A stretch of DNA of 64,000 nucleotides from the NCBI GenBank assembly GCA_029582155.1, contig CM055901.1, positions 24,957,657-25,021,656 on the forward strand, in the 5' to 3' direction. Position 1 is the stretch's first letter; each line of letters starts with the position of its first letter. A program made the position numbers and the translations under genes. The notes below the pieces were generated by a model. It saw only the letters and a list, made by a program, of their open reading frames with translations, did no database searches and was not told the origin of the DNA. Source of the DNA: Panopea generosa (Eukaryota; Mollusca; Bivalvia; Adapedonta; Hiatellidae). This document shows, one piece after another, positions 53,801-60,539 of this stretch.

Positions 53801-56800
53801 ACACAAAGATGAAATAAAATGTAAAAATGCAATGCAGTTATAATTACATAATATACTGTAGTAATATTGCAAACACAGTGTTTTTTGTGTCACACTTAGT
53901 TCAGTCAAACTGGTATAGACACTTATCCTAAGGACTTTTGCAATGATCCCTTAACATAGGTTGGTCTACTAGACCAGGAAGAACCTTTGAAATTTGTGAA
54001 CTACATGATTTATGCAGAAATTGGGATTTCAAGTGTTGTTATTTAACATTTGGTTTTGACACAATATATGGTAGAGACATACCTCAGCTGTATGTATCTG
54101 ATCTCTGTCAGGCCAACAGAAATAGTTATTATATGGTGGAGGCAGACTTCATATGCATGTATCTGATCCAAAACACACATAAAATCAGTTATCATATGGT
54201 GAGGCAGACAACAGATGCATGTAGTGGATCTCAGACATACCAATATAAATAGTAATTATATGGTGGAGACAGACCATAGATGCATGTAGAGGATCCCAGA
54301 TGCACACATATAAATAGTTATTATATGGTGGGGGCAGACCATAGATGCATGTAGCGGATCTCAGACACACCAATATAAATAGTAATTATATGGTGGAGGC
54401 AGACTTCACATGCATGTAGCGGATCCCAGACACACCAATATAAATAGTTATTATATGGTGGAGGCAGACCATAGATGCATGTAGCTGATCTCAGACGCAC
54501 ACATATCAATAGTAATTATATGGTGCAGGCAGACTATAGATGCATGTAGCTGATCTCGGACGCACACATAAATAGTAATTATATGGTGGAGGCAGACCAA
54601 AGATGCATGTAGCAAATATCAGAGGCACACATATAAATAGTAATTTTATGGTGCAGGCAGACCAAAGATGCATGAAGCAGATCTCAGACCCACACATATA
54701 AAAAGTTATTATATGGTGGAAGCAGACCATAGATGCATGTAGTGAAGCTCAGATGCACACATATAAATAGTAATTATATGGTGCAGGCAGACCATAGATG
54801 CTTGTAGCTGATCTCAGATGCACACGTATAAATAGTAAGTATATGGTGCAGGCAGACCATAGATGCATGTAGCGGATCTCAGACGCACACATATAAATAG
54901 TAATTATATGGTGGAGGCAGACCATAGATGCATGTAGCGGATTTCAGACACACACATATAAATAGTAATTATATGGTGGAGGCACACCATAGATGCATGT
55001 AGCGGATCTCAGACGCACAAATATAAATAGTAATTATATGGTGGAGGCACACCATAGATGCACGTAGCGGATCTCAGACGACACATATAAATAGTAATTA
55101 TATGGTGCAGGCAAACCATAGATGCATGCAGCGGATCTCAGACGCACACATATAAATAGTTATTATATGGTGGAGGCAGACCATAGATGCATGTAGCGGA
55201 TCTCAGATGCACACATATAAATAGTTATTATATGGTGGAGGCAGACCATAGATGCATGAAGCGGATCTCAGACATACCAATATAAATAGTAATTATATTG
55301 TGGAGGCAGACCATAGATGCATGAAGCGAATCTCATATGCACACATATAAATAGTTATTATATGGTGGAGGCAGACCTAAAATACATGTATCTGATCTCA
55401 GACACACCAATATAATTATTAAAATTGTGAAGGCAAACCTCAGATGCATGAAAGTGTAGATTCAATCATTTCCCTAAGTTATGTCCCTTTCCAAAACAAA
55501 CCTTTCCACTAGCAGGGTACGAGGGTATCAGGGTATCACGATTTCATATTTGCATATTACAGATAGATTAAAAAATAGTGATCAGTAAAATAGTTTTTAT
55601 CAAAAGTGCTGTGTTTCCCTTTAATACAAATATTTTTTGTTTGTTTTTGGTTTAGGACTTTTTATGACCTCAATAGCGAAATATACCAATGTTGAACTCG
55701 CCACTCCATATATAAGGTAAAAAGAACTCTTGGCATGGTCTAATGGGAAATAATGAGAACATGTTTTGTCATGAATTATAAAAAGTTCAGACAAACAGAT
55801 AACAATAACCTTTAAATATTTCATCATGCACACATTGAGTAAACAGGCCATATCATATATATCAACATGCACCTGTTTTACGCGCCATACAACTCTGTCA
55901 CAATCTCTTGTTATAAAATAATTATTACCGGTATATGAATTCAAAGGAAACTACTCAACTGTATATATAAAACATTCAGTACCGGCAAATGCTAACCAGT
56001 AAATAAGTAGTTACAAGCTATATTTCACATTTTAGTTTGACTACTAAATTGAAAGCATTAATTCACCAAGTATCAGCAATATGTGAATTATATGTTTATA
56101 TTGACTGACAGAGTAGAAAACAGTGCAGGAAGTGTTCTGAATGCTTGTTACGAGCAATCTGAACTCTTCCTGCACTGTTTTCAAAGGCCTTCTGTGATTG
56201 GTGCGGGTTAACGCGTATCTATGGAGTAAAGGGTTAATAACACCAATATGATTTACAGTCAAACCTGTCTTAAGCAGCCAGTCAAGGAAAGGAGCAAAAG
56301 TGGCCTTTTAAGAAAAGTTGTTGTCCAATGCACATTAATTTGCTCTGAAAGCATATTAATGAGAAATAACATGTGGCTGCTTAAGACAAGCGGTTCCTTA
56401 ATAAAAGTGACTGCTTATACAGGTTTTACTGTAATTTGAAACTTATAATGGCCAGTTTTGCCAATCTCTATATAGTAGCAACTAAAACAGGTTTGACAGC
56501 ATATGCTACACAGACTTTTAACACAAGCAAGAACATAGCTTTAGTCCATTTTAAACAATATCAAATACACTTAATATTCATATAAAGCAATCGCCTATAC
56601 TTACTGTTAAGTTTGGAGACTAATTAAGAATATTGTAGACTAGAACATTCAAATGTGTCCATTGGACATGAATGCCCCTGCTATGTTAGAAAAAGTTACC
56701 AACAATTAAATTGAAAATAGGCCACAACTCCTTTAAAATTTGACCAATGTTGACAAATATCATATTAGACAGTCCTGTATTTTATAATTACTGTGATATC

Positions 56801-58558
56801 ATTTATTTTCGTGGGTAATAAATTTCGTGGTTTCCACTTCAAATACATATTCGTGGGGACTTCAATTCGATGAAAACCAATTTCAATTTTTTTTTTTACA
56901 CTTTCGACATCGCATAGTGCGTTCCAGTTGTTAACCTTTGCTGTAATTCACACGTCGCGGGTCAAGGTTTATCGCACCCCGCTGTGCCAATAAGAGTTAA
57001 CACATGCCAATTATCATGCTAATATACAAGTATGATATAGAACTAATTGTTATGCAAGCACCAGGTGAGGAAAGGAGAAGAAGACATCTAATCCATAAAG
57101 GGTTTCAGAACGCAGGCTTGGTGTAAATATTAATAGTGACACGTCACATGACTGTGAAAATAGACATTAAACCAATGTGCTGCGTCTTTTAAGAGGTTTG
57201 TTTGTTTTATTCATTAAAAATGTATCACCATAATTATATTTAATCATGAATTATAAAAAAATACCATTAAATAAGATATTGCTTCATATGAAACTTGTGT
57301 TTAAGTTTTCTTTGTACGCACGCATACTGTCCTTTTACAATGTTTTACACTTTTTTTACAATGTTTACCATAGGCCTATACGTCACATTGTTTCAACTCC
57401 ATAGCATTTTGCTGCAAGGTGACGGTCTACTTTTAGCAACTCTGACATTTGATTGAACTAGGGTAAATTATAACACATCTCGCTACACACACATGTCTAT
57501 GAATTAAAGATGATATGAGTAATAAAAAATTCTTGCGCTATTTACAAAATCAACAATGTAAATATTGATGCAATATGACGAAAGAAAATATATAAATAAA
57601 GGATGGATTATTTACCACAATGTGATGCACGTCGGCATATGAAAACAGAGGTAATTTATATTGACAGCATTACATTTTTGCGTAAACTAAGTTCGTGGAT
57701 ATTTGATTTCGTTGTCTAGGCTTCCCACAAAATCCACCAAAATTAGTACCCCACAAAAATTAATGATTTCATAGTATACAGCTACATACCAAATATCAAG
57801 CAATAATATATGGACACGCACATGCTATGGATCCGATGGACAGACAGTAGTCTCATTTAATCGCCGTAATAGGGGTAGAGGACGACCAGATAAAAAAAAT
57901 ATAAAAATCATTCGAAAACGTGCTTTGATATGCACTAGACAGACAGAGGTAAAACTTTTAAGAACTCCATCACCATTCTTCAAATGGCGTGGACAAAAAT
58001 GTCTACTTCGACATCAGGATCTTTTCTATCTTTTCTTTATGTTTTCTTCCATGTACTTTAGGCCATTATAAATTAATTGCTAGATTATCATCCAAATTTT
58101 TCTTACAAACGGGGACGGCAGGAGGATTTTATTTTTCAATTTTCATTTTTAAACTTTTTGATGTTTTTTTTTTTTATTGTTTTTTTTTATAAAAATTAAA
58201 AGGGTCGGGGTGGCATGAAAATTAGGGGATGGGTGGGGATGATAATCCAGCAATTAATTTATTATGGCCTTATATACTATACAACTCGATGTGTCATTAT
58301 AAACGTACTGTATTAATAGTTATAATTTATTGTTTTTATAACAGTATAAATGAATCCATAGTTTCTACCTATTTCAAATAATGCCACAAACAAATATAAC
58401 CATAGCCCATGCAAATAGAAATGATAAGTATCTAGATATACATGTATCTTTTTAAACAAGTTAGCAAATAAATAAATGTGTGTACCTGCCGTTACAAGCA
58501 CGGAGCATTTTGCATCTATGAGACGGTCAGCTAGTGACTCTGCAGAAAATCCACCAAA
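28686..58558 (-). CDS. ACSS2: ACSS2-like acetyl-CoA synthetase, 3' part (12 exons, partial)
   Basis: Acetate-CoA ligase (AMP-forming) activates acetate to acetyl-AMP and transfers it to CoA; the animal ACSS2 form acts in cytosol and nucleus. Twelve exons listed separately join in phase into 511 residues plus stop. In visible-protein numbering: [10 protein letters not shown]-loop at 128-136, TADVGWITG at 167-175, WQTETGG at 277-283, TGDG at 361-364, hinge ITGRIDD at 375-381, and PKTRSGK with the catalytic lysine at 472. The loop 'EEPPAKR' followed by '[13 protein letters not shown]' resembles ACSS2 ('PPIKR...WWHEL') more than mitochondrial ACSS1. Against the ~700 residues of human ACSS2 about 180-190 N-terminal residues are missing; their exons should lie beyond 64000. 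All motif residues are present and no stops interrupt the exons, so the gene looks functional. Introns are packed with repeats. Confidence 0.95.
29131..29430 (-). mobile_element. tRNA-derived SINE, family A
   Basis: Matches the copies at 3112 and 16931 in order: tail AGCTTTCAACAATTTCTCAG, body CACACTGGAGTATCATGCTG, head with B box GGGTTCGATCCC on the minus strand. The A-box region near 29410 carries a few extra bases. Located in the last intron of the ACSS2-like gene. Confidence 0.8.
29462..29700 (+). mobile_element. tRNA-derived SINE, family B (diverged)
   Basis: Head CTGTGGCCGAGCTATCTAAG, then GTTGGGGATTCC as a weak B box. The body has GAGAAAGTTTGCCAGTTTGT and the end is GGTGTTGAACATGGAATTAA. 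The same order as family B at 23743 and 59946, but more diverged and on the opposite strand. Confidence 0.6.
30108..30305 (-). mobile_element. SINE family C, headless copy
   Basis: Contains TATTTAGCATCATTTTTATG, TGGGATCCTGGAAGGTTAAC, GCAAGTAACTGATAACTTTC and GAATCAGTGGTGAGAAACGA in the same order as 59300-59565 and, inverted, 60247-60535. The tRNA-like head is missing. Confidence 0.75.
30600..30645 (-). CDS. ACSS2: ACSS2-like, visible exon 11
   Basis: Acceptor AG at 30646-30647, donor GT at 30598-30599. This 46-base exon encodes [15 protein letters not shown] and leaves one base (G) to start the next codon. It corresponds to the 'SPKLTEELKKQI' stretch of vertebrate ACSS2, just before IGPFATPD. 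Confidence 0.93.
31000..31836 (+). mobile_element. Pearl-like tandem-core element, second copy
   Basis: Four to five copies of the ~180-bp core seen inverted at 770-1854 (GGGCCATAATTTGAATTATA, CATGCAAGAGTTATCTAACT-like, GTAGGTTTGATGACT, AGTTTCAATCAAATACA). The right end GATTAGTCAAGCTAAAAAG at about 31817-31835 matches the end of the first copy. The left end is eroded; it may begin near 30880. Confidence 0.65.
32477..33416 (+). mobile_element. Tigger/pogo-like deletion derivative, TA-flanked
   Basis: Inverted ends CAGTCAAACTTGTACTTA and (inverse of right end) CAGTCAAACCTGTCTTAAGC, with TA on both sides (32475-32476 and 33417-33418). Element length is 940 bp. It keeps the last exon of a transposase-like gene (32913-33127) and lacks the catalytic region. 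Small relatives with the same ends, about 177 bp long, lie at 39282, 40332 and 56256. Confidence 0.8.
32913..33127 (+). pseudogene. Transposase C-terminal exon remnant with PIP-box-like motif
   Basis: A splice-acceptor-like TATTTACAG (ending 32912) precedes 70 open codons ending in TGA at 33125-33127. The peptide runs [13 protein letters not shown]..., then [20 protein letters not shown], then [20 protein letters not shown] (33038-33061) fits the PCNA-interacting consensus Qxx[ILM]xx[FY][FY]. Such motifs are known near the C-terminus of pogo-family transposases. The rest of the transposase, including any DDE domain, is absent, so this is a remnant of a DNA transposon gene. No activity is implied. 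Confidence 0.6.
33521..34455 (+). mobile_element. Tc1-like element remnant, TA-flanked, itself interrupted
   Basis: Inverted ends CACTGAAAGACTTTAAAAAC and (right end inverse) CACTGAAGGACTTTAAAAAC, with TA at 33519-33520 and 34456-34457. From 33549 it encodes [20 protein letters not shown], then [17 protein letters not shown], then a IVLSTRR block: the C-terminal part of a Tc1-type transposase ('NPIEHVWDELDRR...PPP...L...EW..IP'). An inner element at 33712-34298 interrupts it. The catalytic domain is deleted. Confidence 0.8.
33712..34298. mobile_element. TA-flanked element nested in the Tc1-like remnant
   Basis: Inverted ends CCGTATATTCCCTAATTAAC then GCCCCC on the left, and the inverse (CCATATATTCCCTAATAAAC then GCCCCCC) on the right, with TA at 33710-33711 and 34299-34300. 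It is 587 bp with no transposase. The terminal GGGGGGCGTTTATTAG word is repeated twice at the right end. Probably an IS630/Tc1/mariner-group (pogo-like) MITE. Confidence 0.8.
34764..34963 (-). CDS. ACSS2: ACSS2-like, visible exon 10
   Basis: Acceptor AG at 34964-34965, donor GT at 34762-34763. The first two bases complete a glycine codon with the preceding exon. It encodes [38 protein letters not shown], and [20 protein letters not shown]. This holds the A8 hinge (ITGRIDD) and the start of the C-terminal subdomain. It ends in phase 0 after CAG. Confidence 0.97.
35208..37050 (+). repeat. ~635-bp tandem-core repeat, about 3 units, with AGCTAAAAA end
   Basis: Units start near 35208, 35848 and 36483 (TTCTTAAGAAAACGATTTTA type). 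They share GACCCCTTAAGACAGTGGAA, AATGGCGGCCATCTTGAATT and GGCCTAGTGGTTTCAGA. The last unit is cut at GGTTTCAGAG and continues into ACAGACGACAGACGACGG, a small TGGCCTTTGGCCA hairpin, and GTAGAGCTAAAAA (about 37040-37050). The layout resembles the other tandem-core elements here. A diverged copy lies at 44020-44830. Confidence 0.8.
37420..37800. repeat. ~180-bp direct repeat, 2 copies
   Basis: AAGGGGCATAACTGTA, AACTTAGCCTGTGTTTT, CATTATAAACATTGTA and TTCTTAAGTTATTG recur in order in 37487-37610 and 37658-37770. The stretch ends in a GACAGACGGACAGACC run like other tandem-core elements. Intronic. Confidence 0.7.
38163..38478. repeat. 52-bp tandem repeat, 6 copies, next to a splice donor
   Basis: The unit contains TGACAGCCACTCAACTATGT, TATCTACCACGACTATGACA and AGGTATAAACAT. 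The last unit ends within 10 bases of the donor of the ACSS2-like exon at 38489-38597, so the array is immediately intronic in transcript orientation. Confidence 0.92.
38489..38597 (-). CDS. ACSS2: ACSS2-like, visible exon 9
   Basis: Acceptor AG at 38598-38599, donor GT at 38487-38488. Starts in phase 0 and encodes [20 protein letters not shown], then [16 protein letters not shown], leaving one base. The TGD (residues 361-363) holds the aspartate that in this family binds the ribose of AMP. Confidence 0.97.
39282..39460. mobile_element. CAGTCAAACCTGT MITE, copy 1
   Basis: A 179-bp TA-flanked palindromic element: left CAGTCAAACCTGTCTTAAAC, right ACACAGGTTTGACTG. Its ends match the Tigger/pogo-like element at 32477. 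Intronic. Confidence 0.85.
39480..39860 (+). mobile_element. LINE 3'-end fragment
   Basis: The plus strand encodes [14 protein letters not shown] (from 39670) and [18 protein letters not shown] (from 39721), each followed by a stop. 'WN.LP' followed by 'FK...K.HL' is the usual end of LINE ORF2 in several clades. Upstream is badly decayed and downstream is a 3' UTR-like AT-rich stretch. Confidence 0.45.
40332..40509. mobile_element. CAGTCAAACCTGT MITE, copy 2
   Basis: 178 bp, TA-flanked (40330-40331 and 40510-40511). The first base of the left end has changed (TAGTCAAACC). The interior (TCTGAAATGATAGAAATGGG, GGCTGCTTAAGACAAGTG) aligns with copies at 39282 and 56256. Confidence 0.85.
40779..41413. 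mobile_element. CAGTCGAAACTCG element (pogo/Tigger-like MITE)
   Basis: TA-flanked (40777-40778 and 41414-41415). Left end CAGTCGAAACTCGTTATCTC; right end is its imperfect inverse (AATAACGAGTTTGGACTG). Length 635 bp. A remnant of subterminal TATCGAGAT-type words is present, and no transposase was recognised. Confidence 0.75.
41522..41602 (-). CDS. ACSS2: ACSS2-like, visible exon 8
   Basis: Acceptor AG at 41603-41604, donor GT at 41520-41521. Exactly 27 codons in phase 0: [20 protein letters not shown] then DETEGYI. Matches the 'SATFPFFGV.P.IL.E.G.....[12 protein letters not shown]' run of the family. Confidence 0.96.
41735..41811. repeat. (TA)n microsatellite
   Basis: About 38 TA dinucleotides in an intron. 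Confidence 0.95.
41811..42165. repeat. 26-bp tandem repeat, about 14 copies
   Basis: The unit is ATAGTTGACAAATGACGTGG plus CATTAT, with variants and a few truncated or extended copies. It abuts the TA microsatellite and ends about 50 bases from the donor side of the exon at 42213. Confidence 0.9.
42213..42269 (-). CDS. ACSS2: ACSS2-like, visible exon 7
   Basis: Acceptor AG at 42270-42271, donor GT at 42211-42212. Exactly 19 codons, [19 protein letters not shown]. It completes the WQTETGG motif begun in the previous exon. Confidence 0.97.
42707..42839 (-). CDS. ACSS2: ACSS2-like, visible exon 6
   Basis: Acceptor AG at 42840-42841, donor GT at 42705-42706. The first base completes a lysine codon. 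Encodes [20 protein letters not shown] then [20 protein letters not shown] and [14 protein letters not shown] and DTFWQTET are hallmark acetyl-CoA synthetase blocks that help form the acetate and nucleotide sites. Confidence 0.97.
43130..43175 (+). mobile_element. Terminal fragment of a CTGTGAAATCATT-type element
   Basis: TACAGTGAAATCATTCATTT then TTGTGGGGGTCTAATATTT matches the left end of the element at 56791. No right end was found nearby. Confidence 0.45.
44020..44830 (+). repeat. Diverged copy of the 635-bp tandem-core repeat
   Basis: Shares CCCATAGTAGTCTTGTGTAA-type, GGGCCCCTCCTGACACC, CAAACAATGCTTCTGTGAA and GGCAGCCATCTTGAATTTC blocks, in order, with 35208-37050. More diverged and without recognisable ends. 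Confidence 0.6.
44936..45140 (-). mobile_element. SINE family B
   Basis: 3' part GTTAAACCGCATTAAAAAAC and body CAGTCTGAGGTCTTCCTTCC on the minus strand. The tRNA head is partly lost after GCTCACCACTAAGG. Followed by a tail of SINE family A and another family B copy. Confidence 0.7.
45190..45362 (-). mobile_element. SINE family A, headless and diverged
   Basis: Blocks AAGACAGTATTCTTACTACA, GAAACATCATGATC and CCTCCAAATGCTGAGCACC align in order with the family A body. The tRNA head is missing. Confidence 0.55.
45378..45560 (-). mobile_element. SINE family B
   Basis: Tail GGGGTTAAAGCCCATTAAAA on the minus strand, body ACCAGTAAAACTGGATATGC, B box CAGGTTCGAGAC. The head's A-box end is missing. 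It lies just downstream (in transcript sense) of the ACSS2-like exon at 45619. Confidence 0.7.
45619..45752 (-). CDS. ACSS2: ACSS2-like, visible exon 5
   Basis: Acceptor AG at 45753-45754, donor GT at 45617-45618. Starts in phase 0 and encodes [40 protein letters not shown] and SYVT, leaving two bases of a lysine codon. [10 protein letters not shown] is a conserved block near the acyl-adenylate pocket in this family. Confidence 0.97.
45942..50402. repeat. 29-bp minisatellite, 4.46 kb, compound units
   Basis: The basic unit is CAGACACCCCTCTCTCACAT followed by TTACATACA. From about 46890 onward, compound units appear in which a 'TTAACATACACATTTACATA' insert lengthens the repeat, giving a longer higher-order form. 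The plus strand is almost G-free, so the transcribed (minus) strand of the ACSS2-like intron is purine-rich with a GAGAGAGGGG block per unit. The 366-codon open frame at 45925-47025 repeats every 29 residues and is a by-product of the array. Confidence 0.96.
50544..50736 (-). CDS. ACSS2: ACSS2-like, visible exon 4
   Basis: Acceptor AG at 50737-50738, donor GT at 50542-50543. The first base completes a serine codon, so the P-loop SGSTGKPKG spans the junction. Continues [20 protein letters not shown], then [20 protein letters not shown] and [13 protein letters not shown]. Contains the A3 and A5-type motifs for ATP and acetate activation. Confidence 0.98.
51700..51952 (+). repeat. Tandem-core element fragment with AGCT hairpin end
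   Basis: Ends with GCGGGACGACAACACCGATG, then AGCTCTTCAATTTTTTTTAA and AAGACAAGCTATAAAA, a hairpin bounded by AGCT words like the ends at 31836, 37050 and 63195. Only the right part is recognisable. Confidence 0.45.
52176..52409 (-). CDS. ACSS2: ACSS2-like, visible exon 3
   Basis: Acceptor AG at 52410-52411, donor GT at 52174-52175. Encodes [20 protein letters not shown], then the basic loop [35 protein letters not shown], and [12 protein letters not shown] plus two bases of serine. The PP-x-KR loop and WWHEL block are shared with ACSS2. The AEDPLF.LYTSGSTG run leads into the P-loop. Confidence 0.97.
52640..52800. repeat. 31-bp tandem repeat, about 4 copies
   Basis: The unit contains ACTATCACAATACTATTGAT and ATCATTGGGTT; edge copies are diverged. 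Intronic. Confidence 0.85.
53512..53587 (-). CDS. ACSS2: ACSS2-like, visible exon 2
   Basis: Acceptor AG at 53588-53589, donor GT at 53510-53511. Completes an aspartate codon, then [20 protein letters not shown] and KCAA plus two bases. Matches the '[A/G].YRGEKL.NLKE.ADEAL.KC' stretch of the family. Confidence 0.96.
54065..55455. repeat. 65-bp tandem repeat, about 21 copies
   Basis: The unit contains ATATGGTGGAGGCAGACCAT, AGATGCATGTAGCGGATCTC and CACACATATAAATAGTAATT. Both edges are diverged. Intronic in the ACSS2-like gene. Minus-strand frames of 62-74 codons across it are artefacts of the repeat. Confidence 0.95.
55456..56039. other. Intronic stretch, nothing recognised
   Basis: A 107-codon minus-strand frame at 55621-55944 shows no domain or splice-supported exon. 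Confidence 0.4.
56040..56237 (+). mobile_element. TTAA-flanked (piggyBac-like) MITE, copy 3, left end lost
   Basis: Interior hairpin (GAAAACAGTGCAGGAAGTG against CTTCCTGCACTGTTTTC) and right end ATGGAGTAAAGGGTTAA match 21764-21993. The outer left ~40 bases are missing. The right TTAA lies 18 bases from the MITE at 56256. Confidence 0.8.
56256..56431. mobile_element. CAGTCAAACCTGT MITE, copy 3
   Basis: 176 bp, TA-flanked (56254-56255 and 56432-56433). Left CAGTCAAACCTGTCTTAAGC, right ACAGGTTTTACTG. Aligns throughout with copies at 39282 and 40332. Confidence 0.85.
56791..57774. mobile_element. CTGTGATATCATT element, TA-flanked
   Basis: Left end CTGTGATATCATTTATTTTC then GTGGGTAATAAATTTCGTGG; the right end is an inverse copy (TAATGATTTCATAG preceded by CCCCACAAAAAT). 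TA lies on both sides (56789-56790 and 57775-57776). Length 984 bp, no transposase recognised. Probably a Tc1/mariner-group non-autonomous element. Confidence 0.7.
58059..58272. mobile_element. MITE, TAGGCCATAAT family, copy 2
   Basis: Ends TAGGCCATTATAAATTAATT then GCTAGATTATCATCC, and GGATGATAATCCAGCAATT then TTATTATGGCCTTA, inverted copies as at 27990-28145. The interior is longer and T-rich. It lies about 210 bases from the acceptor-distal side of the exon at 58486. Confidence 0.75.
58486..58558 (-). CDS. ACSS2: ACSS2-like, first visible exon (visible exon 1)
   Basis: Acceptor AG at 58559-58560, donor GT at 58484-58485. Encodes [20 protein letters not shown] then LVTA, leaving one base. 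Corresponds to 'HSIVFAGFSSESLCERILDS.C.LLIT' of vertebrate ACSS2, roughly residue 190 of about 700. The start of the protein is not in this exon. Confidence 0.95.
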
Positions 58559-58780
58559 CTATGAAACGGAAAATACAACACAGTATGTATGCCAACAAAA
58601 CACAAAAGACAGATACTTTGTCTACAAACACATGTCACCTCTACATGCGTATATACAGATAAAAACAAAAAATGGGAGTTTTAAATACAATTTTGTGTGT
58701 TTTTTTATTATTCACAGAATATAACACACAATAAGGACATTACCTACTTAACTAAAATCATAATCACTGTCTTGAATTAT

Positions 58781-58890
58781 TTGGTGTTTAGCCACTTTTT
58801 CATCAATATTTTATATCACATGTATGCCCGATATGTGCACAATAATTTAATCTCTGGTACACTGAAGAATCATGCAGCAGAGACATGGTT
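58781..58890 (-). mobile_element. SINE family A fragment
   Basis: TTGGTGTTTAGCCACTTTTT and CACTGAAGAATCATGCAGCA align with the family A tail and body. Diverged and truncated. Confidence 0.45.
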
Positions 58891-59299
58891 TGAAACCCCA
58901 CCAATTAACTGCTCCCAGTAACTTAGGTCTGTCACCAGGTCAACTAGTATTTGAAGAACTAGTATCAACTTATATTAAAAACAAAAACTTTGCTAATTTC
59001 TCAATATTTTCCCTAAGCCTAAATTAAAAAATTGTTTGTTTGCTGCATCCGGCCGACCCAAAACAATCCTGCAGGTCAGGAAATTTTTTTTGATTATTTT
59101 TTTGAGAAATAAAACACACAAAAAAAACAAGCAATTGATTAAGGATGGTCCTATGGAGAGATTTTGATGACATTTCCATGCATTTTAAAGGTTAATATAA
59201 TATTCAGACAAAATCAATTATAAGAAATATAAGACATTGTAATATTTTGTTATTAGCTAAGAAACAGCATATTCAATCACAGTGGTATACAGTTTGTTT

Positions 59300-59565
59300 T
59301 AATATCTAGCATTATATTCATGCCATCAAGAGCTAACAGATGATCAGTTAACCTGACCATTTTTTTTCTGGGATCCTGAAAGGTAAACCAAGCTTACCCA
59401 CCTCCACAAGTAACTGATAACTTTTCCACATGAATCAGTGGCGAGATACAAATAACAAACGGTATATACCAATCAACAAAAAGACTGTGGTCGATGGGGG
59501 ATTTGAACTCACTACCCCTGGATTGTTAGTCAGAGGCACTACCAACTAAGTTAACTGGGCCCAGC
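59300..59565 (-). mobile_element. tRNA-derived SINE, family C
   Basis: On the minus strand the head is GGGCCCAGTTAACTTAGTTG then GTAGTGCC (A box), and GTAGTGAGTTCAAATCCCC (B box). The body has GTATATACCGTTTGTTATTT and GTGGAAAAGTTATCAGTTAC, and the tail ATGGCATGAATATAATGCTA. Aligns in inverse with 60247-60535. Confidence 0.85.
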
Positions 59566-59945
59566 ACACAAACAACATACCCAACTAAGAGTTATGTTGT
59601 AAACATACTGACATAACAATAAAATATACAAAATTTTATATATATATGTATCAATTATTTAATTAAAACTAATACACATGTGTGTCCTAATAATGAAATG
59701 TACTTTTAACCACTAGACACCTTTTTTTATTTTATATAATTTACTTCAGTAAACGAACAATTTTTTTAGAAGTTTTTGAATAAAGCTAACAAAATTTCCC
59801 AAATAATCTGTTAAAAATATATGCATGGTATTTGACTTAACTCTCATGGGCTACTCCTTTAAAAACCTTACAATGAAAAATGATATGAAAAATAAAATTC
59901 ACCCCGTAGTTAAGAAATAAAAAGCTCTTAATTTATGTCACATTT

Positions 59946-60195
59946 TTTTTAATGGGGTTTAACGCTATTTTCAACACATTTCAGGTTATATAATTTATGG
60001 CATATCCAGTTTGACTGGTGGAGGAAGACCTTAGACTGATTCAAACTGAGTAGAAACACTGTCCTTCCGCAAGTAACTGGAAGCTTTCTCACATCAATTT
60101 TTTGGAGCGGACGGGACTCGAACCTACAACCTTAGCAGTGGGAGGTAAGAGATCTTGAGACGGCGCCTAAGACCACTTGGCCACGGAGGACCCTA
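59946..60195 (-). mobile_element. tRNA-derived SINE, family B, near full length
   Basis: Head CCGTGGCCAAGTGGTCTTAG, class II-type insertion, B box GTAGGTTCGAGTCCC, body GTCTTCCTCCACCAGTCAAA, and end AGCGTTAAACCCCATTAAAA. The best copy of the family in the window. Confidence 0.88.
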
Positions 60196-60246
60196 CTGCA
60201 AAACTAACATTGTTTATTTGGACAAAATATATCAATAATCTTCGCC

Positions 60247-60535
60247 GGGCCCAATAAGCTCAGTTGGTTACGCATCTGACTATCAATCAAGGTGTTGTGA
60301 GTTTGAACTCCCGCACAGCAATAGTTTCTGTGATGATTGATATACAGCATTGTGTTTCATTATCATTTGTCTCTCACCACTGATTCAAGTGGGAAAGTTA
60401 TTAGTTACATGCGGAGATGGGGTATGCTCGAGTATTGGTAAACCTTTCAGGATCCCAGGTGACGGTGGTTAGGTTAACTGATCGTCTGTTAGCCCTCGAA
60501 GGCATAAAAATGATGCTAAATATTCAATCAAATCT
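60247..60535 (+). mobile_element. tRNA-derived SINE, family C, near full length
   Basis: Head GGGCCCAATAAGCTCAGTTG then GTTACGC (A box), and GTTGTGAGTTTGAACTCCC (B box). The body has TCACCACTGATTCAAGTGGG and AACCTTTCAGGATCCCAGG, and the end is GGCATAAAAATGATGCTAAA. Just 52 bases from the family B copy. Confidence 0.88.
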
Positions 60536-60539
60536 TTTA

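Noticed and set aside
54043-54730. Series of 60-74 codon minus-strand frames
   Set aside because: These are repeats of the 65-bp tandem unit read in several phases, with no independent coding signal.
60247-60320. Functional tRNA gene
   Set aside because: A and B boxes are present but the cloverleaf is poor, and the same head occurs on repeated SINE copies. The same reasoning applies to the heads near 3412, 23960, 29430, 59560 and 60190.
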